64,000 bases of DNA from Bacillus haynesii (GTDB taxonomy: Bacteria > Bacillota > Bacilli > Bacillales > Bacillaceae): positions 124,001 through 188,000 of the forward strand of contig NZ_MRBL01000005.1 in NCBI RefSeq assembly GCF_001969855.1, in the 5' to 3' direction. This document shows positions 40,077 through 50,993 of the stretch, one piece after another. A program made the position numbers and the translations under genes. The notes below the pieces were generated by a model. That model was not told the origin of the DNA. It searched no databases and was given only the letters and a program-made list of their open reading frames with translations. Position 1 is the first letter of the stretch; each line of letters opens with the position of its first letter.

Positions 40077-42494
40077 TTACATCATCATATATGGATTCAT
40101 GTCGATCGAAATCGTCAACTGCTTTTGTTCAATGTCGCGTTTGTAATGATCCATAATGGTTTTAAGCAACGATGTAAGCTGGTTTTCCTGTTTGTATTTT
40201 ATCACGCATTGATAGCGATATCTATCTTTGATCCTGGCGATCGGTGATGCGACAGGGCCGAGAATCTTCGCCTCACTTGAAATGTTCTGTTTTAAATAGT
40301 TGGCGATTTTTTCAGTCACGAGTGCCGCCTTCGTCACTTCCTCGTGCGATACGCTGACCAGCGCCAAGTAATAATAAGGAGGATAGGCCTGTTCCCTTCT
40401 GTGCAGCATCTCCTGCCGGAAGAATGTTTCATAATCGTGCGTTTTCGTGAGCTGAATGCTGTAATGGGACGGTGTGTACGTCTGAATGATCACCTTGCCC
40501 GGCTTTTCGTGGCGCCCCGCTCTTCCGCTCACCTGCGTCATCAGCTGGAACGTTTTTTCAGCGGCTCTGAAATCGGGGATGTGAAGCATCGTATCCGCGC
40601 TCAAAACACCGACGAGCGTGACGTTTTCGAAATCGAGCCCTTTGGCGATCATCTGTGTTCCAAGCAGGATATCGGCTTCGCCTCTGCCAAAAGATGTGAG
40701 CAGCTTCTCATGCGCTCCTTTTCTTGAGGTTGTATCGACGTCCATGCGGATCACCCTTGCAGCCGGCAGAACCTTTGTCAATTCTTCTTCGACCCGCTGC
40801 GTGCCTGTACCAAAGTAGCGGATATGCTCACTTCCGCATTCGGGGCAGCTTGACGGCATACCGGTTTCATAGCCGCAGTAATGGCACTTCAGACGCTGTC
40901 CATACCTGTGGTACGTCAATGAAATTTCGCAATGAGGGCACTGGATGACATATCCGCAGTCTCTGCACATGACAAATGAGGAATAACCCCTTTTGTTTAA
41001 AAACAGAACGGCCTGCTCTCTTTTTTCAAGGGTTTCCTCAAGTCCGGCCATTAAGTCTTTGGAAAACATCGAACGGTTTCCGCTGCGCAATTCCTCTCTC
41101 ATATCGACGAGAGACACGTCAGGCATGACTTGGTGATTGACGCGGTGCTTGAGAGAAAGAAGCTTGTACACGCCTTTTTTCGCCCTTGCGAACGATTCGA
41201 GCGTTGGCGTCGCACTGCCGAGCACGACCGGACACCGGTGGTATTCAGCCCTTTGAATCGCCGCTTCTTTCGCATGGTATCTCGGCATCTCCTCCTGCTT
41301 GTACGATGTTTCGTGCTCTTCATCAATAATAATCATGCCGAGATTTTCAAACGGCGCGAAAATCGCCGAGCGCGCCCCGACGACGAGACGGACTTCTTTG
41401 CGGTGGATTTTCCGCCATTCATCATATTTTTCTCCTGTTGAAAGCCCGCTGTGCAGTACGGCTACCTGTGAGCCAAAGCGCCCTTTAAAGCGGTTGACCA
41501 TCTGCGGCGTCAGCGAAATTTCCGGGACGAGGACGATCGCTTCTTTACCGGCTTCCAGCACCTTTTCGATCGATTGAAGATAGACTTCCGTTTTTCCGCT
41601 TCCGGTCACTCCGTGAAGAAGAAACACATCGTGCCGCTTGTCTTCGATCGCATCTGCTATCGCCTCGTACGCCTGCGCTTGCTCTTCAGTCAGCGGAAGC
41701 GGTTCGGTTTTTTTGAACATTCTGTCCTGATAAGGATCCCTGTAAACCTCCTCTTCCCTTTCCTTTAACAGCCCCTTGTCGATCAGCGCTTTTAAGGACG
41801 CGGAAGAGCCTCCCGTTTTGTCGATCAGAGCCTTTGCCGGAACAGCACCATCCTCTTTGCGGTCGATGAAAAACTGAAGGACCGCTTTTTGTTTGACAGC
41901 TTGCGGGGAGAGGCCGTCAAGCGCTTCTTTTAAATGTTCTTTCGCGCAAAGGGGGGCGATCATTCTCCGCGTTTTTTTGTTTGTTTTCTGCTTTACTTTA
42001 TATGCCACTTCAAGATTGCCCTCTTGAACGTGGCGCTGAATCAGCTTTAATGTCCCGTGGTCATCTATATCTGAATAAGAAAGCGTGTCTTTTTGCGAGA
42101 ACAGGGTTTGAAGCGGTTCGGGAAGCGGCTGATCGCCGATCACCTTGATTTCTTTGCCGTATTTTGCTTTCATAGCCGCGGGGAGCATCGCCTGCAAAGC
42201 TGTAATTTTAAAAGAAAGTGTTTTTTCTGTCAGCCAGTCTGACAGCTCGAGCAGCTCCTCCGTCAAAACGGGCGTCAGATCAAGGATATCCTCGATATCC
42301 TTAACCGAACGACCGGCGAGCTCCGACGATTCTTTCACGCCGGTGACAAATCCCTGGATTTTGCGGGCTCCGAACGGAACGATCACGCGCATCCCTTTTT
42401 TAATCATGCCTTTGAATTTGTCGGGGATGCGGTAGTCAAACGGTCTGTCGATATTTTTGGTTGTAACATCGACGATCACTTCAGCGAAATTCAT
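40077..42494 (-). CDS. priA: Primosomal protein N', replication restart helicase PriA
   Basis: 805 residues. N-terminal 3' DNA-binding and winged-helix domains, helicase Walker A GVTGSGKTEVYLQ, IIDEEHETSYKQ, then the double zinc site CRDCGYVIQCPHC, CHYCG and CPECGS, and motif VSGRAGRHEKPG. It reloads the replisome at stalled forks. The ATG overlaps the coaBC stop by four bases (ATGA). Confidence 0.97.
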   Translation of the reverse strand: MNFAEVIVDVTTKNIDRPFDYRIPDKFKGMIKKGMRVIVPFGARKIQGFVTGVKESSELAGRSVKDIEDILDLTPVLTEELLELSDWLTEKTLSFKITALQAMLPAAMKAKYGKEIKVIGDQPLPEPLQTLFSQKDTLSYSDIDDHGTLKLIQRHVQEGNLEVAYKVKQKTNKKTRRMIAPLCAKEHLKEALDGLSPQAVKQKAVLQFFIDRKEDGAVPAKALIDKTGGSSASLKALIDKGLLKEREEEVYRDPYQDRMFKKTEPLPLTEEQAQAYEAIADAIEDKRHDVFLLHGVTGSGKTEVYLQSIEKVLEAGKEAIVLVPEISLTPQMVNRFKGRFGSQVAVLHSGLSTGEKYDEWRKIHRKEVRLVVGARSAIFAPFENLGMIIIDEEHETSYKQEEMPRYHAKEAAIQRAEYHRCPVVLGSATPTLESFARAKKGVYKLLSLKHRVNHQVMPDVSLVDMREELRSGNRSMFSKDLMAGLEETLEKREQAVLFLNKRGYSSFVMCRDCGYVIQCPHCEISLTYHRYGQRLKCHYCGYETGMPSSCPECGSEHIRYFGTGTQRVEEELTKVLPAARVIRMDVDTTSRKGAHEKLLTSFGRGEADILLGTQMIAKGLDFENVTLVGVLSADTMLHIPDFRAAEKTFQLMTQVSGRAGRHEKPGKVIIQTYTPSHYSIQLTKTHDYETFFRQEMLHRREQAYPPYYYLALVSVSHEEVTKAALVTEKIANYLKQNISSEAKILGPVASPIARIKDRYRYQCVIKYKQENQLTSLLKTIMDHYKRDIEQKQLTISIDMNPYMMM

Positions 42495-43708
42495 GAGGAC
42501 GTCCCGCTCCGTCCGGCAAGCTCAGCGGCTTCCTTCAAGACTTCGGCGGCAACCTCCCGCTTTGACATCAGGGGATGTTCCGTCTTTTTGCCGTCTCGAT
42601 GAAACACCGTCACGATGTTGGTTTCCGTTCCAAAACCGGCGCCTTCAGCTGTGATATTGTTGGCGACAATCATATCGAGATTTTTTGTCTCCAGCTTTTG
42701 TTTGGCATAGTCTTCGACATGCTGCGTTTCGGCAGCAAAGCCGACCAAGATTTGCTTTGTTTTCCGCTCTCCCAAGGCTTTTAAAATATCCTTCGTGCGC
42801 TCAAGCTCAATGACGAGGCCGCCATCCTTTTTCTTCATTTTTTGATCGTGAACATGCTTTGGCCTGTAATCAGCGACAGCTGCTGTTTTAATGACGATGT
42901 CGCTCTTATCGAAAACGGATAGTGCCGCTTGATACATATCTTCTGCAGACTGAACATGAATAACGTCAACCCCTGCGGGATCATCAAGCGCTGTCGGGCC
43001 GGCAATCAGGGTCACGCGCGCTCCCATTCTTGCTGCTTCCTCAGCGAAAGCATAGCCCATTTTCCCTGTTGAACGGTTGGAGAAAAAGCGGACGGGATCG
43101 ATTTGTTCTCTTGTCGGACCCGCTGTAATTAAGACTCGCTTTCCTTCAAGCAAACCGCTGTTTTCGTTTGAAAAATACGACTCGGCCAACTGGACGATCC
43201 GCTCAGGCTCTTCAAGTCTGCCTTTGCCGATATAGCCGCACGCAAGGTAGCCTTCACTCGGCTCGATAAACCGGTAGCCGTCTTTGTAAAGAACGCTGAT
43301 GTTCCGCTGAACAGCCGGGTGGTCGTACATATGGACGTTCATCGCCGGAGCGATCCATACCGGGGCTGTCGTCGCCAAAAGCGTCGTCGTCAGCATGTCG
43401 TCGGCAATGCCTGAAGCAAGTTTTCCGATCACATTGGCCGTTGCCGGAGCAACGATCACCAGATCCGCCCAATCTGCGGCATCGATATGGGCAATGACAC
43501 GGGGATTCGGTTCTTCGAACGTATTGGTATATACTTCATTGCGCGAAAGCGCTTGAAAGGTGAGCGGAGACACAAATTCACAGGCGGATTTTGTCATGAT
43601 GACTTTCACATTGGCTCCTGCCTGTACGAGCTTGCTCGTCAAGGCGGCCGCTTTGTATACCGCGATTCCTCCGCTTACTCCCAGCAGGATGTTGCGATTT
43701 TTCAGCAT
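42491..43708 (-). CDS. coaBC: Bifunctional phosphopantothenoylcysteine decarboxylase/synthetase
   Basis: 405 residues. The CoaC half has GVSGGIAVYKA (FMN fold), PAMNVHMYDHPAVQ and the catalytic cysteine in GYLACGYIGKGRL. The CoaB half has ITAGPTREQIDPVRFFSNRSTGKMG and the CTP-dependent ligase core. Two successive steps of coenzyme A synthesis. Between rpoZ (separated by a terminator) and priA. Confidence 0.97.
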   Translation of the reverse strand: MLKNRNILLGVSGGIAVYKAAALTSKLVQAGANVKVIMTKSACEFVSPLTFQALSRNEVYTNTFEEPNPRVIAHIDAADWADLVIVAPATANVIGKLASGIADDMLTTTLLATTAPVWIAPAMNVHMYDHPAVQRNISVLYKDGYRFIEPSEGYLACGYIGKGRLEEPERIVQLAESYFSNENSGLLEGKRVLITAGPTREQIDPVRFFSNRSTGKMGYAFAEEAARMGARVTLIAGPTALDDPAGVDVIHVQSAEDMYQAALSVFDKSDIVIKTAAVADYRPKHVHDQKMKKKDGGLVIELERTKDILKALGERKTKQILVGFAAETQHVEDYAKQKLETKNLDMIVANNITAEGAGFGTETNIVTVFHRDGKKTEHPLMSKREVAAEVLKEAAELAGRSGTSS

Positions 43709-43745
43709 CGTTTTTCTCCCCCTTATGTTCTGTTCGCCGGCCCTG

Positions 43746-43779
43746 AAAAAAATAACAACCTAGTGTATAGGTTGCTATT
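43746..43779 (-). terminator. Intrinsic terminator after rpoZ
   Basis: Twelve-base stem: minus AATAGCAACCTA (plus 43768-43779) with TAGGTTGTTATT (plus 43751-43762), one wobble, five-base loop, then seven T. It separates remA-gmk-rpoZ from coaBC-priA. Confidence 0.85.
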
Positions 43780-43789
43780 TTTAAGGCTA

Positions 43790-43990
43790 TTAGCGATTTT
43801 CCTTTTCGAATGTAAGCAGTCCGGCATCGATTTCTTCCAGTGCTTTGCCGACATATTTATGCGACTTCGGATTTTCGATCTGCGCGTCTTTGTTGATCTG
43901 CATTTCGCGGGCGCGTCTTGCCGAGACGGTAACGAGCGTGTATTTTGAATCCAGTTTATTCATTAAAGAGTCAATTGACGGATCTAGCAT
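43790..43990 (-). CDS. rpoZ: RNA polymerase omega subunit
   Basis: 66 residues: [29 protein letters not shown], then [20 protein letters not shown]. Omega helps beta' folding and RNA polymerase assembly. Two bases after the gmk stop, the common gmk-rpoZ pair. Confidence 0.96.
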   Translation of the reverse strand: MLDPSIDSLMNKLDSKYTLVTVSARRAREMQINKDAQIENPKSHKYVGKALEEIDAGLLTFEKENR

Positions 43991-43992
43991 AA

Positions 43993-44884
<892 letters not shown>

Positions 44885-44916
44885 CCTATACGTTCCCCCT
44901 GTACTTGGACGTCTCT

Positions 44917-44944
44917 AGTTTAACCTGCAGAGAACATCCGTAAA
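44917..44944 (-). promoter_or_regulatory. Candidate sigma-A promoter of remA-gmk-rpoZ
   Basis: TTTACG (plus 44939-44944), 16-base spacer, TAAACT (plus 44917-44922), between yloC and remA. Confidence 0.45.
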
Positions 44945-44959
44945 CAATACGCACAATCG

Positions 44960-45835
44960 CTATTCTATATTTTGCACTTGTTCTTTTATTTTTTCAATAG
45001 AGCTTTTCATTTCGACCACATGTTTTGTGATCTGGTGATCATTCGCTTTTGAACCGATCGTGTTCGCTTCACGGTTGAGCTCCTGAACGAGGAAATCGAG
45101 CTTTCTCCCCGCGGCCCCGCCCGCTTCGCATATATCGCGGAACTGGCGGAAATGGCTTTTCAGCCTCGTCACTTCTTCCGTGATATCCGAACGGTCTGCA
45201 AACAGTGCGACTTCCGTCAGCAGACGGCTTTCATCGAGACCGTCTGTTGACCATTCTTCAAGCCGCGCCTCAAGGCGTTCCCGATAGTGGTCGACGACCT
45301 TGGGAGCAAGCTCTGCGATGTCGTCTGTCAGCTTTTCAAGCCTTTCAATATGCTGAAGGCAGTCATCCTTCAGCCTCAGCCCTTCTGCTTCGCGCATGCT
45401 GCACAATTCAAGAACGGCAGCCTCAACCGCTTCAAGAAGAACCTCTTCAAGCTTGTCATTTTGAATCGGCTCTTCTTCGACTTGAATGACATGCTCAAAC
45501 TGAAAGGCGTCTTGAAGCGTGATGTCTCCAGAAAGCCGGCAGCGGTCTTTCATTTCGCGCGCGGCTTTCTGGTACTCTTCAAGCAGCGGCCAGTCAACCT
45601 GGATTTTCCGGGTGACCAGAGCCTCGTCGTCAACGGAAACGAACAGCTCGAGCCGCCCCCTTTGTATATGTTTAAAAATCGTTTGCTTTATTTTGTCTTC
45701 TAAATAGAGCAAAGGTCTTGGCATGCGTGCATTTACTTCTTTAAACCGATAGTTGACAGATTTCAGCTCAACAGCTGCTGTCAGCCCATCCTTCGTTTTG
45801 CTCGCGCCGCCGAAACCGGTCATACTCCGTATCAT
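44960..45835 (-). CDS. yloC: YloC, YicC-family endoribonuclease
   Basis: 291 residues, starting MIRSMTGFGGASKTKDG, the invariant YicC/YloC N-terminus. The middle is helical and acidic; the C-terminal DUF1732 domain has GRKLDFLVQELNREANTIGSKA. E. coli YicC is reported to be a ribonuclease; the B. subtilis protein belongs to the same family. The start was set at the family N-terminus; the frame is open 36 codons further upstream but that stretch overlaps the promoter region. Confidence 0.93.
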   Translation of the reverse strand: MIRSMTGFGGASKTKDGLTAAVELKSVNYRFKEVNARMPRPLLYLEDKIKQTIFKHIQRGRLELFVSVDDEALVTRKIQVDWPLLEEYQKAAREMKDRCRLSGDITLQDAFQFEHVIQVEEEPIQNDKLEEVLLEAVEAAVLELCSMREAEGLRLKDDCLQHIERLEKLTDDIAELAPKVVDHYRERLEARLEEWSTDGLDESRLLTEVALFADRSDITEEVTRLKSHFRQFRDICEAGGAAGRKLDFLVQELNREANTIGSKANDHQITKHVVEMKSSIEKIKEQVQNIE

Positions 45836-45899
45836 AAAACACACCCAATTCCGTATAAGTGAAAAAGACTTTCTTTGATTTAAATTTACGCAAGATGAA

Positions 45900-45927
45900 A
45901 AGGCAATAGAAACCTCTATTACCTTTA
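45900..45927 (-). terminator. Leader hairpin before yloC, possible yloB terminator
   Basis: Minus GGTAATAG pairs with CTATTGCC (one G-T) around a six-base loop, followed by TTTTCATCTT. It lies downstream of the yloC promoter, so it could terminate yloB or attenuate yloC. Confidence 0.45.
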
Positions 45928-45934
45928 AGATTAT

Positions 45935-45963
45935 ATCATACAAGCCTATTTTTTTCTTGTCAA
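45935..45963 (-). promoter_or_regulatory. Sigma-A promoter of yloC, inside the end of yloB
   Basis: Perfect -35 TTGACA (plus 45958-45963), 17-base spacer, TATGAT (plus 45935-45940). The -35 is formed by the Leu-Thr codons near the yloB C-terminus. Confidence 0.7.
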
Positions 45964-48618
45964 AAGTGACCCGGCCAATAAAAAAGTTGGAATCGCTGAC
46001 ATTCCGACAATCAGGAGCCAGTCTGCCATTAAAATCGGAACCGTATGGAAAATCGGCTGCAGCGGCGGATAATAAATAACGACAAGCATCAAAAGAATCG
46101 AAGACAATACTGCGCCGAGCAAATAAATGTTTTCAAACGGATTGCGGTCAAAGATGGACCGCTCGCTCCGGCAGTCGAACACGTGGATCAGCTGCGCAAG
46201 GACGAGTGTTGCAAAAGCGACCGTCTGAGCATACTCAAGCGCTTCTGGATTGCGATTGTAAATGAACATAAACGCCCCGAGTGTGGCGATTCCGATTAAA
46301 AAGCCGCGCGATACGACCTTCCAGCCGAGCCCCCTTGCAAACACGCCTTCTTTCGGACTCCGCGGCTTCCTCTGCATCACATCGTCTTCAGGCTGATCCA
46401 TGCCAAGCGCCATGGCAGGCAGGCCGTCCGTCACAAGGTTGACCCATAGAATCTGTATCGGGACAAGCGGCAGCGGCAGAGCGAGCAGCATTGCAAACAG
46501 CATGACTAAAATTTCGCCGACATTAGATGCGAGCAAGTACCTGATGAACTTTCTAATATTTTCATAGATATTGCGTCCTTCTTTGATGGCCGATTTAATC
46601 GTTGCAAAATTATCATCGACAAGGATGAGCGACGACGCCTCCTTGGCGACATCCGTTCCCGTAATCCCCATCGATATACCGATATCCGCCTGTTTAATCG
46701 CAGGAGCATCATTGACTCCGTCTCCCGTCATGGCGACGATGTGGCCGTTTTCCTGGTAGGCGGTCACGATCTTCAGCTTATGTTCGGGCGACACCCTTGC
46801 AAACACGTAAACATCGTCAACTATTTCCGCCAATTCTTCCTGCGAGAGCTCGTTCAGCATCTGGCCGTCCATGACCTTTCCGCGCGGAGGCAATAATCCG
46901 AGATCTTTTGCGATGGCCGTTGCCGTTATCACATGGTCGCCGGTGATCATGACCGTTTTGATCCCCGCTTCCCGGCATTCTTTAATCGCTGTTTTCACTT
47001 CGGGCCGCGGCGGATCGATCATCCCTAACAGCCCGATGAAAGTTAAGCCTGACTCCGCTTTTTCGAGCGGGGGATTTTCTGTTTCTTTGATCAGTTTATA
47101 TGCGACAGCAATCGTTCTCAGCGCTTGGGACGCAAGAGTTTCCAGCGCCGCGCTTGTTTCGGCGAGCCTTTCCTTTGTGAAGATTTCGCGCTTTTCTTCT
47201 GTCAGCGTATGCGACGAACGCTTCATCAATACATCCGGCGCACCCTTTGTGATGACAAAGCGCTTGCCGCTCTTGTCTTCCACAATGACAGACATCATTT
47301 TCCGCGTCGAATCAAACGGAAACTCCTCGATGATTTTAAAATGTTCGTCAACATATCTGTCCGTAAAACCTGCTTTTCGAGCCGCCGTTAGCAAAGCGCC
47401 TTCAGTGGGATCGCCGTCAAGACGAAACTCCCCGTCTTTTTCGATAATCGAAGATGAGTTGCATAATGCGCCGAACAATAGTACCTGTTGGAGCGGTTTA
47501 TGGTGCTTGGCTTGGACGTCGCGCCCGTTCATGCTGAAAGAGCCTTCGGGTTCGTAGCCGATCCCTGATACGTTCCACGTTTTTCCGCCTGACCAGACAT
47601 GGGTAACCGTCATTTTGTTCTGCGTCATCGTTCCGGTTTTATCGGAGCAAATAATGGACGCGCATCCGAGCGTCTCAACCGCGGGCAGCTTTCTGACAAT
47701 CGACTTTTGCCTGATCATCCGTTGTACGCCGAGAGACAGAGCGACCGTGACAATGGCCGGCAGCCCTTCAGGTATGGCCGCGACGGCAAGGGAAACTCCC
47801 GCTAAAAACATGCTGTATAGATCATGTCCCTGAATGACGCCGGCAGCAACGACAAGCAGCGTCAGGAACAAAGCGGCGACAATCAAAATTTTGCCGAGCT
47901 CTTCAAGCCTTCTTTGCAGAGGGGTCGCCGTATTCCCGGCAGATTCAAGCATATCGGCAATTTTCCCCATCGCAGAGTTCATTCCCGTGCCGATGACGAC
48001 GCCGGTGCCGCTCCCCCTTGTGACAAGCGTTCCCATGAAAGCCATATTCTTCAGATCGCCCAGCGAGACATCGGATGCCTGAAAAGCTTCTGCCTGTTTT
48101 GACACGGGGAGCGATTCACCCGTAAGGGCCGATTCTTCTATTTCAAGGCTCTTTGTCTCGATAAGCCTGAGATCGGCGCCGATTCTGTCTCCGCTTGCAA
48201 AACGGACAACATCTCCCGGAACAAGCTCTTTGGAAGGGATCTTCACCCAGTCTCCCTCCCGGAGCACAGCCACTTGAGGAGCTGACAGTTCTTTCAAAGC
48301 CTCGAGCGATCTTTCCGCCCGCCTCTCCTGAAAGAATCCGAGAATGCCGTTAACAAAGATGATCGCGATGATCGCGATGGCGTCAATATATTCGCCGAGA
48401 AAACCCGAAATCAACGTGGCCGCAAGCAAAACAAGAACCATGAAATCCTTGAATTGAGAAAAAAACAATGCGACCGCCGATGTTTTTTCCCCTTCCTGAA
48501 GTTCGTTTGTTCCGTGTCTTTCCAGCCGCTTTTCGGCCTCTTCTTCTGTTAAACCTTTGTCGATGGACGTTTTTGTTATATTTAACAATTCGGTTTGTCC
48601 CATCTCGTGCCATTTCAT
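45946..48618 (-). CDS. yloB: P-type calcium-transporting ATPase YloB
   Basis: 890 residues, the B. subtilis length, starting MKWHEMGQTELL. The phosphorylation site is SDKTGTMTQNKMT, with AIPEGLPAIVTVALS in membrane helix 4, TGES, GDGVNDAPAIKQADIG in the hinge, and about ten membrane segments. This is the SERCA-like type IIA family; B. subtilis YloB is a calcium pump of spores. GGAGGAG lies 11 bases before the ATG. An in-frame ATG 16 codons earlier is rejected on length. Divergent from rqcH. Confidence 0.95.
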   Translation of the reverse strand: MKWHEMGQTELLNITKTSIDKGLTEEEAEKRLERHGTNELQEGEKTSAVALFFSQFKDFMVLVLLAATLISGFLGEYIDAIAIIAIIFVNGILGFFQERRAERSLEALKELSAPQVAVLREGDWVKIPSKELVPGDVVRFASGDRIGADLRLIETKSLEIEESALTGESLPVSKQAEAFQASDVSLGDLKNMAFMGTLVTRGSGTGVVIGTGMNSAMGKIADMLESAGNTATPLQRRLEELGKILIVAALFLTLLVVAAGVIQGHDLYSMFLAGVSLAVAAIPEGLPAIVTVALSLGVQRMIRQKSIVRKLPAVETLGCASIICSDKTGTMTQNKMTVTHVWSGGKTWNVSGIGYEPEGSFSMNGRDVQAKHHKPLQQVLLFGALCNSSSIIEKDGEFRLDGDPTEGALLTAARKAGFTDRYVDEHFKIIEEFPFDSTRKMMSVIVEDKSGKRFVITKGAPDVLMKRSSHTLTEEKREIFTKERLAETSAALETLASQALRTIAVAYKLIKETENPPLEKAESGLTFIGLLGMIDPPRPEVKTAIKECREAGIKTVMITGDHVITATAIAKDLGLLPPRGKVMDGQMLNELSQEELAEIVDDVYVFARVSPEHKLKIVTAYQENGHIVAMTGDGVNDAPAIKQADIGISMGITGTDVAKEASSLILVDDNFATIKSAIKEGRNIYENIRKFIRYLLASNVGEILVMLFAMLLALPLPLVPIQILWVNLVTDGLPAMALGMDQPEDDVMQRKPRSPKEGVFARGLGWKVVSRGFLIGIATLGAFMFIYNRNPEALEYAQTVAFATLVLAQLIHVFDCRSERSIFDRNPFENIYLLGAVLSSILLMLVVIYYPPLQPIFHTVPILMADWLLIVGMSAIPTFLLAGSLLTRKK

Positions 48619-48683
48619 TGAATCGTCCACTCCTCCTGCCCTAAAGGTTGCTTTTGGTTTATCCATCTCTATAAGTCAATTTA

Positions 48684-48712
48684 TTCAGACTCGTCCCAAA
48701 TCATGCTATAAT
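48684..48712 (+). promoter_or_regulatory. Sigma-A promoter of rqcH
   Basis: TTCAGA (48684-48689), 17-base spacer, consensus TATAAT (48707-48712) preceded by TG in the extended -10 position. Start would be about 45 bases before the ATG. Confidence 0.7.
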
Positions 48713-48764
48713 TATTGAATGGACGTTTTACGAAGAGGATTAACGAGAAAAGGGAGTTTTTCAT

Positions 48765-50477
48765 ATGTCTTTTGACGGCATTTTTACATACGGAATGATC
48801 GAAGAATTAAATGAGACAATTCGAGGCGGACGGATCGCAAAAATACACCAGCCGTTTAAGCACGAGCTCGTGTTTCATATCAGGGCGAACGGGCAGAACC
48901 GCAAATTGCTGCTCTCCGCCCACCCGAGTTATGCGCGGGTACACCTGACAAACGAAACCTATGACAACCCGAGCACCCCTCCGATGTTCTGCATGCTCCT
49001 CCGCAAACATCTGGAAGGCGGCTTTATCGACCAAGTCGAGCAAATCGGCATGGACAGAATGATGGTCTTTCATATCAGGAGCCGGAACGAAATCGGCGAC
49101 ACGCTGACAAGAAAGCTGATGGTCGAAATCATGGGAAGGCACAGCAACATCGTGTTAACCGACGGAGAAAAAGACGTTATCATCGACAGTTTGAAGCATC
49201 TGTCACCTTCGGTGAACAGCTACCGCACCGTGCTCCCGGGATACGATTACATTCTCCCTCCCGCACAGAACAAACTGTCCCCTCTGGAAGCGGAGACTGA
49301 GGATATTCTCCGCCACCTGAATTTCCAGGAAGGCAAACTGGACAGGCAGATCGTCGATACCTTTTCCGGCGTCTCGCCTCTGTTTGCGAAAGAAGCCGTC
49401 TTTCGTGCGGGCCTTGCCAACAGGGCGACACTGCCAAGCGTCTTGACAGAGATGTTCAGCGAAGTCAAAAACCGGCGTTTTCAGCCCCGGCTTGTCACGA
49501 CAGAAGATGGAAAAGAATATTTTTACCTTCTTGAACTGACCCATATAAAAGGCGATAACAGATCCTTTCATACGCTGAGCGAACTTCTTGACCGCTACTA
49601 TTTCGGAAAAGCAGAGCGGGACCGCGTCAAACAGCAGGCTCATGATTTAGAGCGTTTCGCGGCAAACGAAAAGAAAAAAAACGAAAACAAAATCAAAAAG
49701 CTGAAAAAAACGCTTGAGCAGTCCGAACATGCGAAAGATTATCAGCTGTACGGAGAGCTGTTGACAGCGAACCTGTACCAGCTGAAAAAAGGTGACAAAG
49801 AGGCGAAAGTCATCAACTACTATGATGAAAACAGCGGAGAAATCACGATTCCGCTTAATCCGAATAAAACGCCTTCTGAAAACGCACAAAGCTATTTTAC
49901 AAAATATCAAAAAGCGAAAAACTCGGTGGACGTCGTGAAGGAGCAGATCAGATTGGCAGAAGAGGAAATCGCTTATTTCGACCAGCTGATTCAGCAGCTT
50001 TCGTCTGCCTCTCCGAAAGATATAACTGAAATCCGCGAAGAGCTCGCCGAAGGAAAATATTTGCGTGCCAAACAGCAAGGGGGCCAGAAAAAACAGAAAA
50101 AACAGGCGCCGACGCTCGAAGCATACGAATCTAGCGCAGGAGAAACGATTCTCGTCGGCAAAAACAACAAGCAGAACGAATATTTGACGATGAAGCTTGC
50201 CGCCCGCGACCACATCTGGCTTCACACGAAAGATATTCCGGGGTCACACGTCGTCATCCAATCGAGCGACCCGGACGAGCAAACCATTCTTGAAGCGGCG
50301 CAGATCGCTGCATATTACAGCAAAGCGAAAAACTCCGCTTCGGTTCCCGTCGACTATACAAAAATACGCCATGTCAAAAAACCGAATGGCGCCAAACCCG
50401 GGTTTGTCACCTACGACAGCCAGCAAACCGTTTTTGTAACACCTGATGAAGACTTGATCATCAAGCTGAAAAAATAA
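48765..50477 (+). CDS. rqcH: RqcH, ribosome quality-control alanine-tailing factor (NFACT family)
   Basis: 570 residues (YloA). NFACT-N domain at the start ([16 protein letters not shown]), with D97 and R98 in the conserved DR motif needed for tRNA recruitment. Helix-hairpin-helix and coiled-coil region about 290-420, then the NFACT-R domain: [25 protein letters not shown], quoted in part, near 475-500. RqcH adds C-terminal alanine tails to stalled chains on 50S subunits, marking them for degradation. Single gene on the plus strand, convergent with the sulfur operon. Confidence 0.96.
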   Translation: MSFDGIFTYGMIEELNETIRGGRIAKIHQPFKHELVFHIRANGQNRKLLLSAHPSYARVHLTNETYDNPSTPPMFCMLLRKHLEGGFIDQVEQIGMDRMMVFHIRSRNEIGDTLTRKLMVEIMGRHSNIVLTDGEKDVIIDSLKHLSPSVNSYRTVLPGYDYILPPAQNKLSPLEAETEDILRHLNFQEGKLDRQIVDTFSGVSPLFAKEAVFRAGLANRATLPSVLTEMFSEVKNRRFQPRLVTTEDGKEYFYLLELTHIKGDNRSFHTLSELLDRYYFGKAERDRVKQQAHDLERFAANEKKKNENKIKKLKKTLEQSEHAKDYQLYGELLTANLYQLKKGDKEAKVINYYDENSGEITIPLNPNKTPSENAQSYFTKYQKAKNSVDVVKEQIRLAEEEIAYFDQLIQQLSSASPKDITEIREELAEGKYLRAKQQGGQKKQKKQAPTLEAYESSAGETILVGKNNKQNEYLTMKLAARDHIWLHTKDIPGSHVVIQSSDPDEQTILEAAQIAAYYSKAKNSASVPVDYTKIRHVKKPNGAKPGFVTYDSQQTVFVTPDEDLIIKLKK

Positions 50478-50487
50478 TAATGCCAAA

Positions 50488-50515
50488 AGGCCTGAACCTC
50501 AAGGGTTCAGGCCTC
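50488..50515. terminator. Bidirectional terminator between rqcH and sirC
   Basis: AGGCCTGAACC (50488-50498) pairs with GGTTCAGGCCT (50504-50514), perfect 11 bases. The plus side is followed by CTTCTTTT and the minus side by TTTTGG and further T runs. The sirC stop codon lies in the loop. Confidence 0.85.
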
Positions 50516-50993
50516 TTCTTTTACGGAGAAGCTCGTCGATCTCTTGGACGAGCTCATCATCGATCAAATCATCGATCTGTCCGGCCAGCTTGATCGTGTG
50601 ACGCGGGCTGGCTCCGTTTGTCGAGACAGATATGGTTATGTTTCCTCTGTTGATTATTTTCGGAACATATACATTTCCAAGCTCCGCTTCACTCGCAACA
50701 TTGATGAGCTGATCAGGAGCGGCTGATGCGGCGATCCGCTTGTTCATCTCGTGATCATCGGTCGCGAGAATGATCAGAAATGCATCCTTGAAATCACCGG
50801 GTTCCGCTTTTTTCTTCTTCCATTCGATGCCGTGCTCTTCGATCAATCCGAGCATCTCTTCTGATGCTTCAGGGCTGATGACGGTTGCAGATGCACCTTC
50901 TGCCAGCACCGTATTCAGCCGCCGTGCTGCAATCTTCCCCCCGCCTGCAATGACCGCGGCTTTGCCTTTAATGTTAATGTGAAGCGGCAGCAT
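50499..50993 (-). CDS. sirC: Precorrin-2 dehydrogenase SirC (YlnF)
   Basis: 164 residues starting MLPLHINIKGKAAVIAGGGKIAARR, an NAD-binding Rossmann fold. VNVASEAELGNVYVPKI-type segment and SVSTNGASPRH are typical of the CysG N-terminal domain. It oxidises precorrin-2 to sirohydrochlorin. The start is set by GAGGAGCATCAG and overlaps sirB by 20 bases. Last gene of the sulfur operon. Confidence 0.93.
   Translation of the reverse strand: MLPLHINIKGKAAVIAGGGKIAARRLNTVLAEGASATVISPEASEEMLGLIEEHGIEWKKKKAEPGDFKDAFLIILATDDHEMNKRIAASAAPDQLINVASEAELGNVYVPKIINRGNITISVSTNGASPRHTIKLAGQIDDLIDDELVQEIDELLRKRRGLNP

Noticed and set aside
46871..47557. 228-codon plus-strand frame opposite yloB
   Set aside because: No ribosome site or recognisable domain, and it is wholly antisense to a conserved ATPase.
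48619..48764. Divergent promoter for yloB in the rqcH-yloB gap
   Set aside because: Minus-strand hexamers such as TTGGGA and TTATAG are present but with 19-base spacing and poor matches, so I could not support a specific site.
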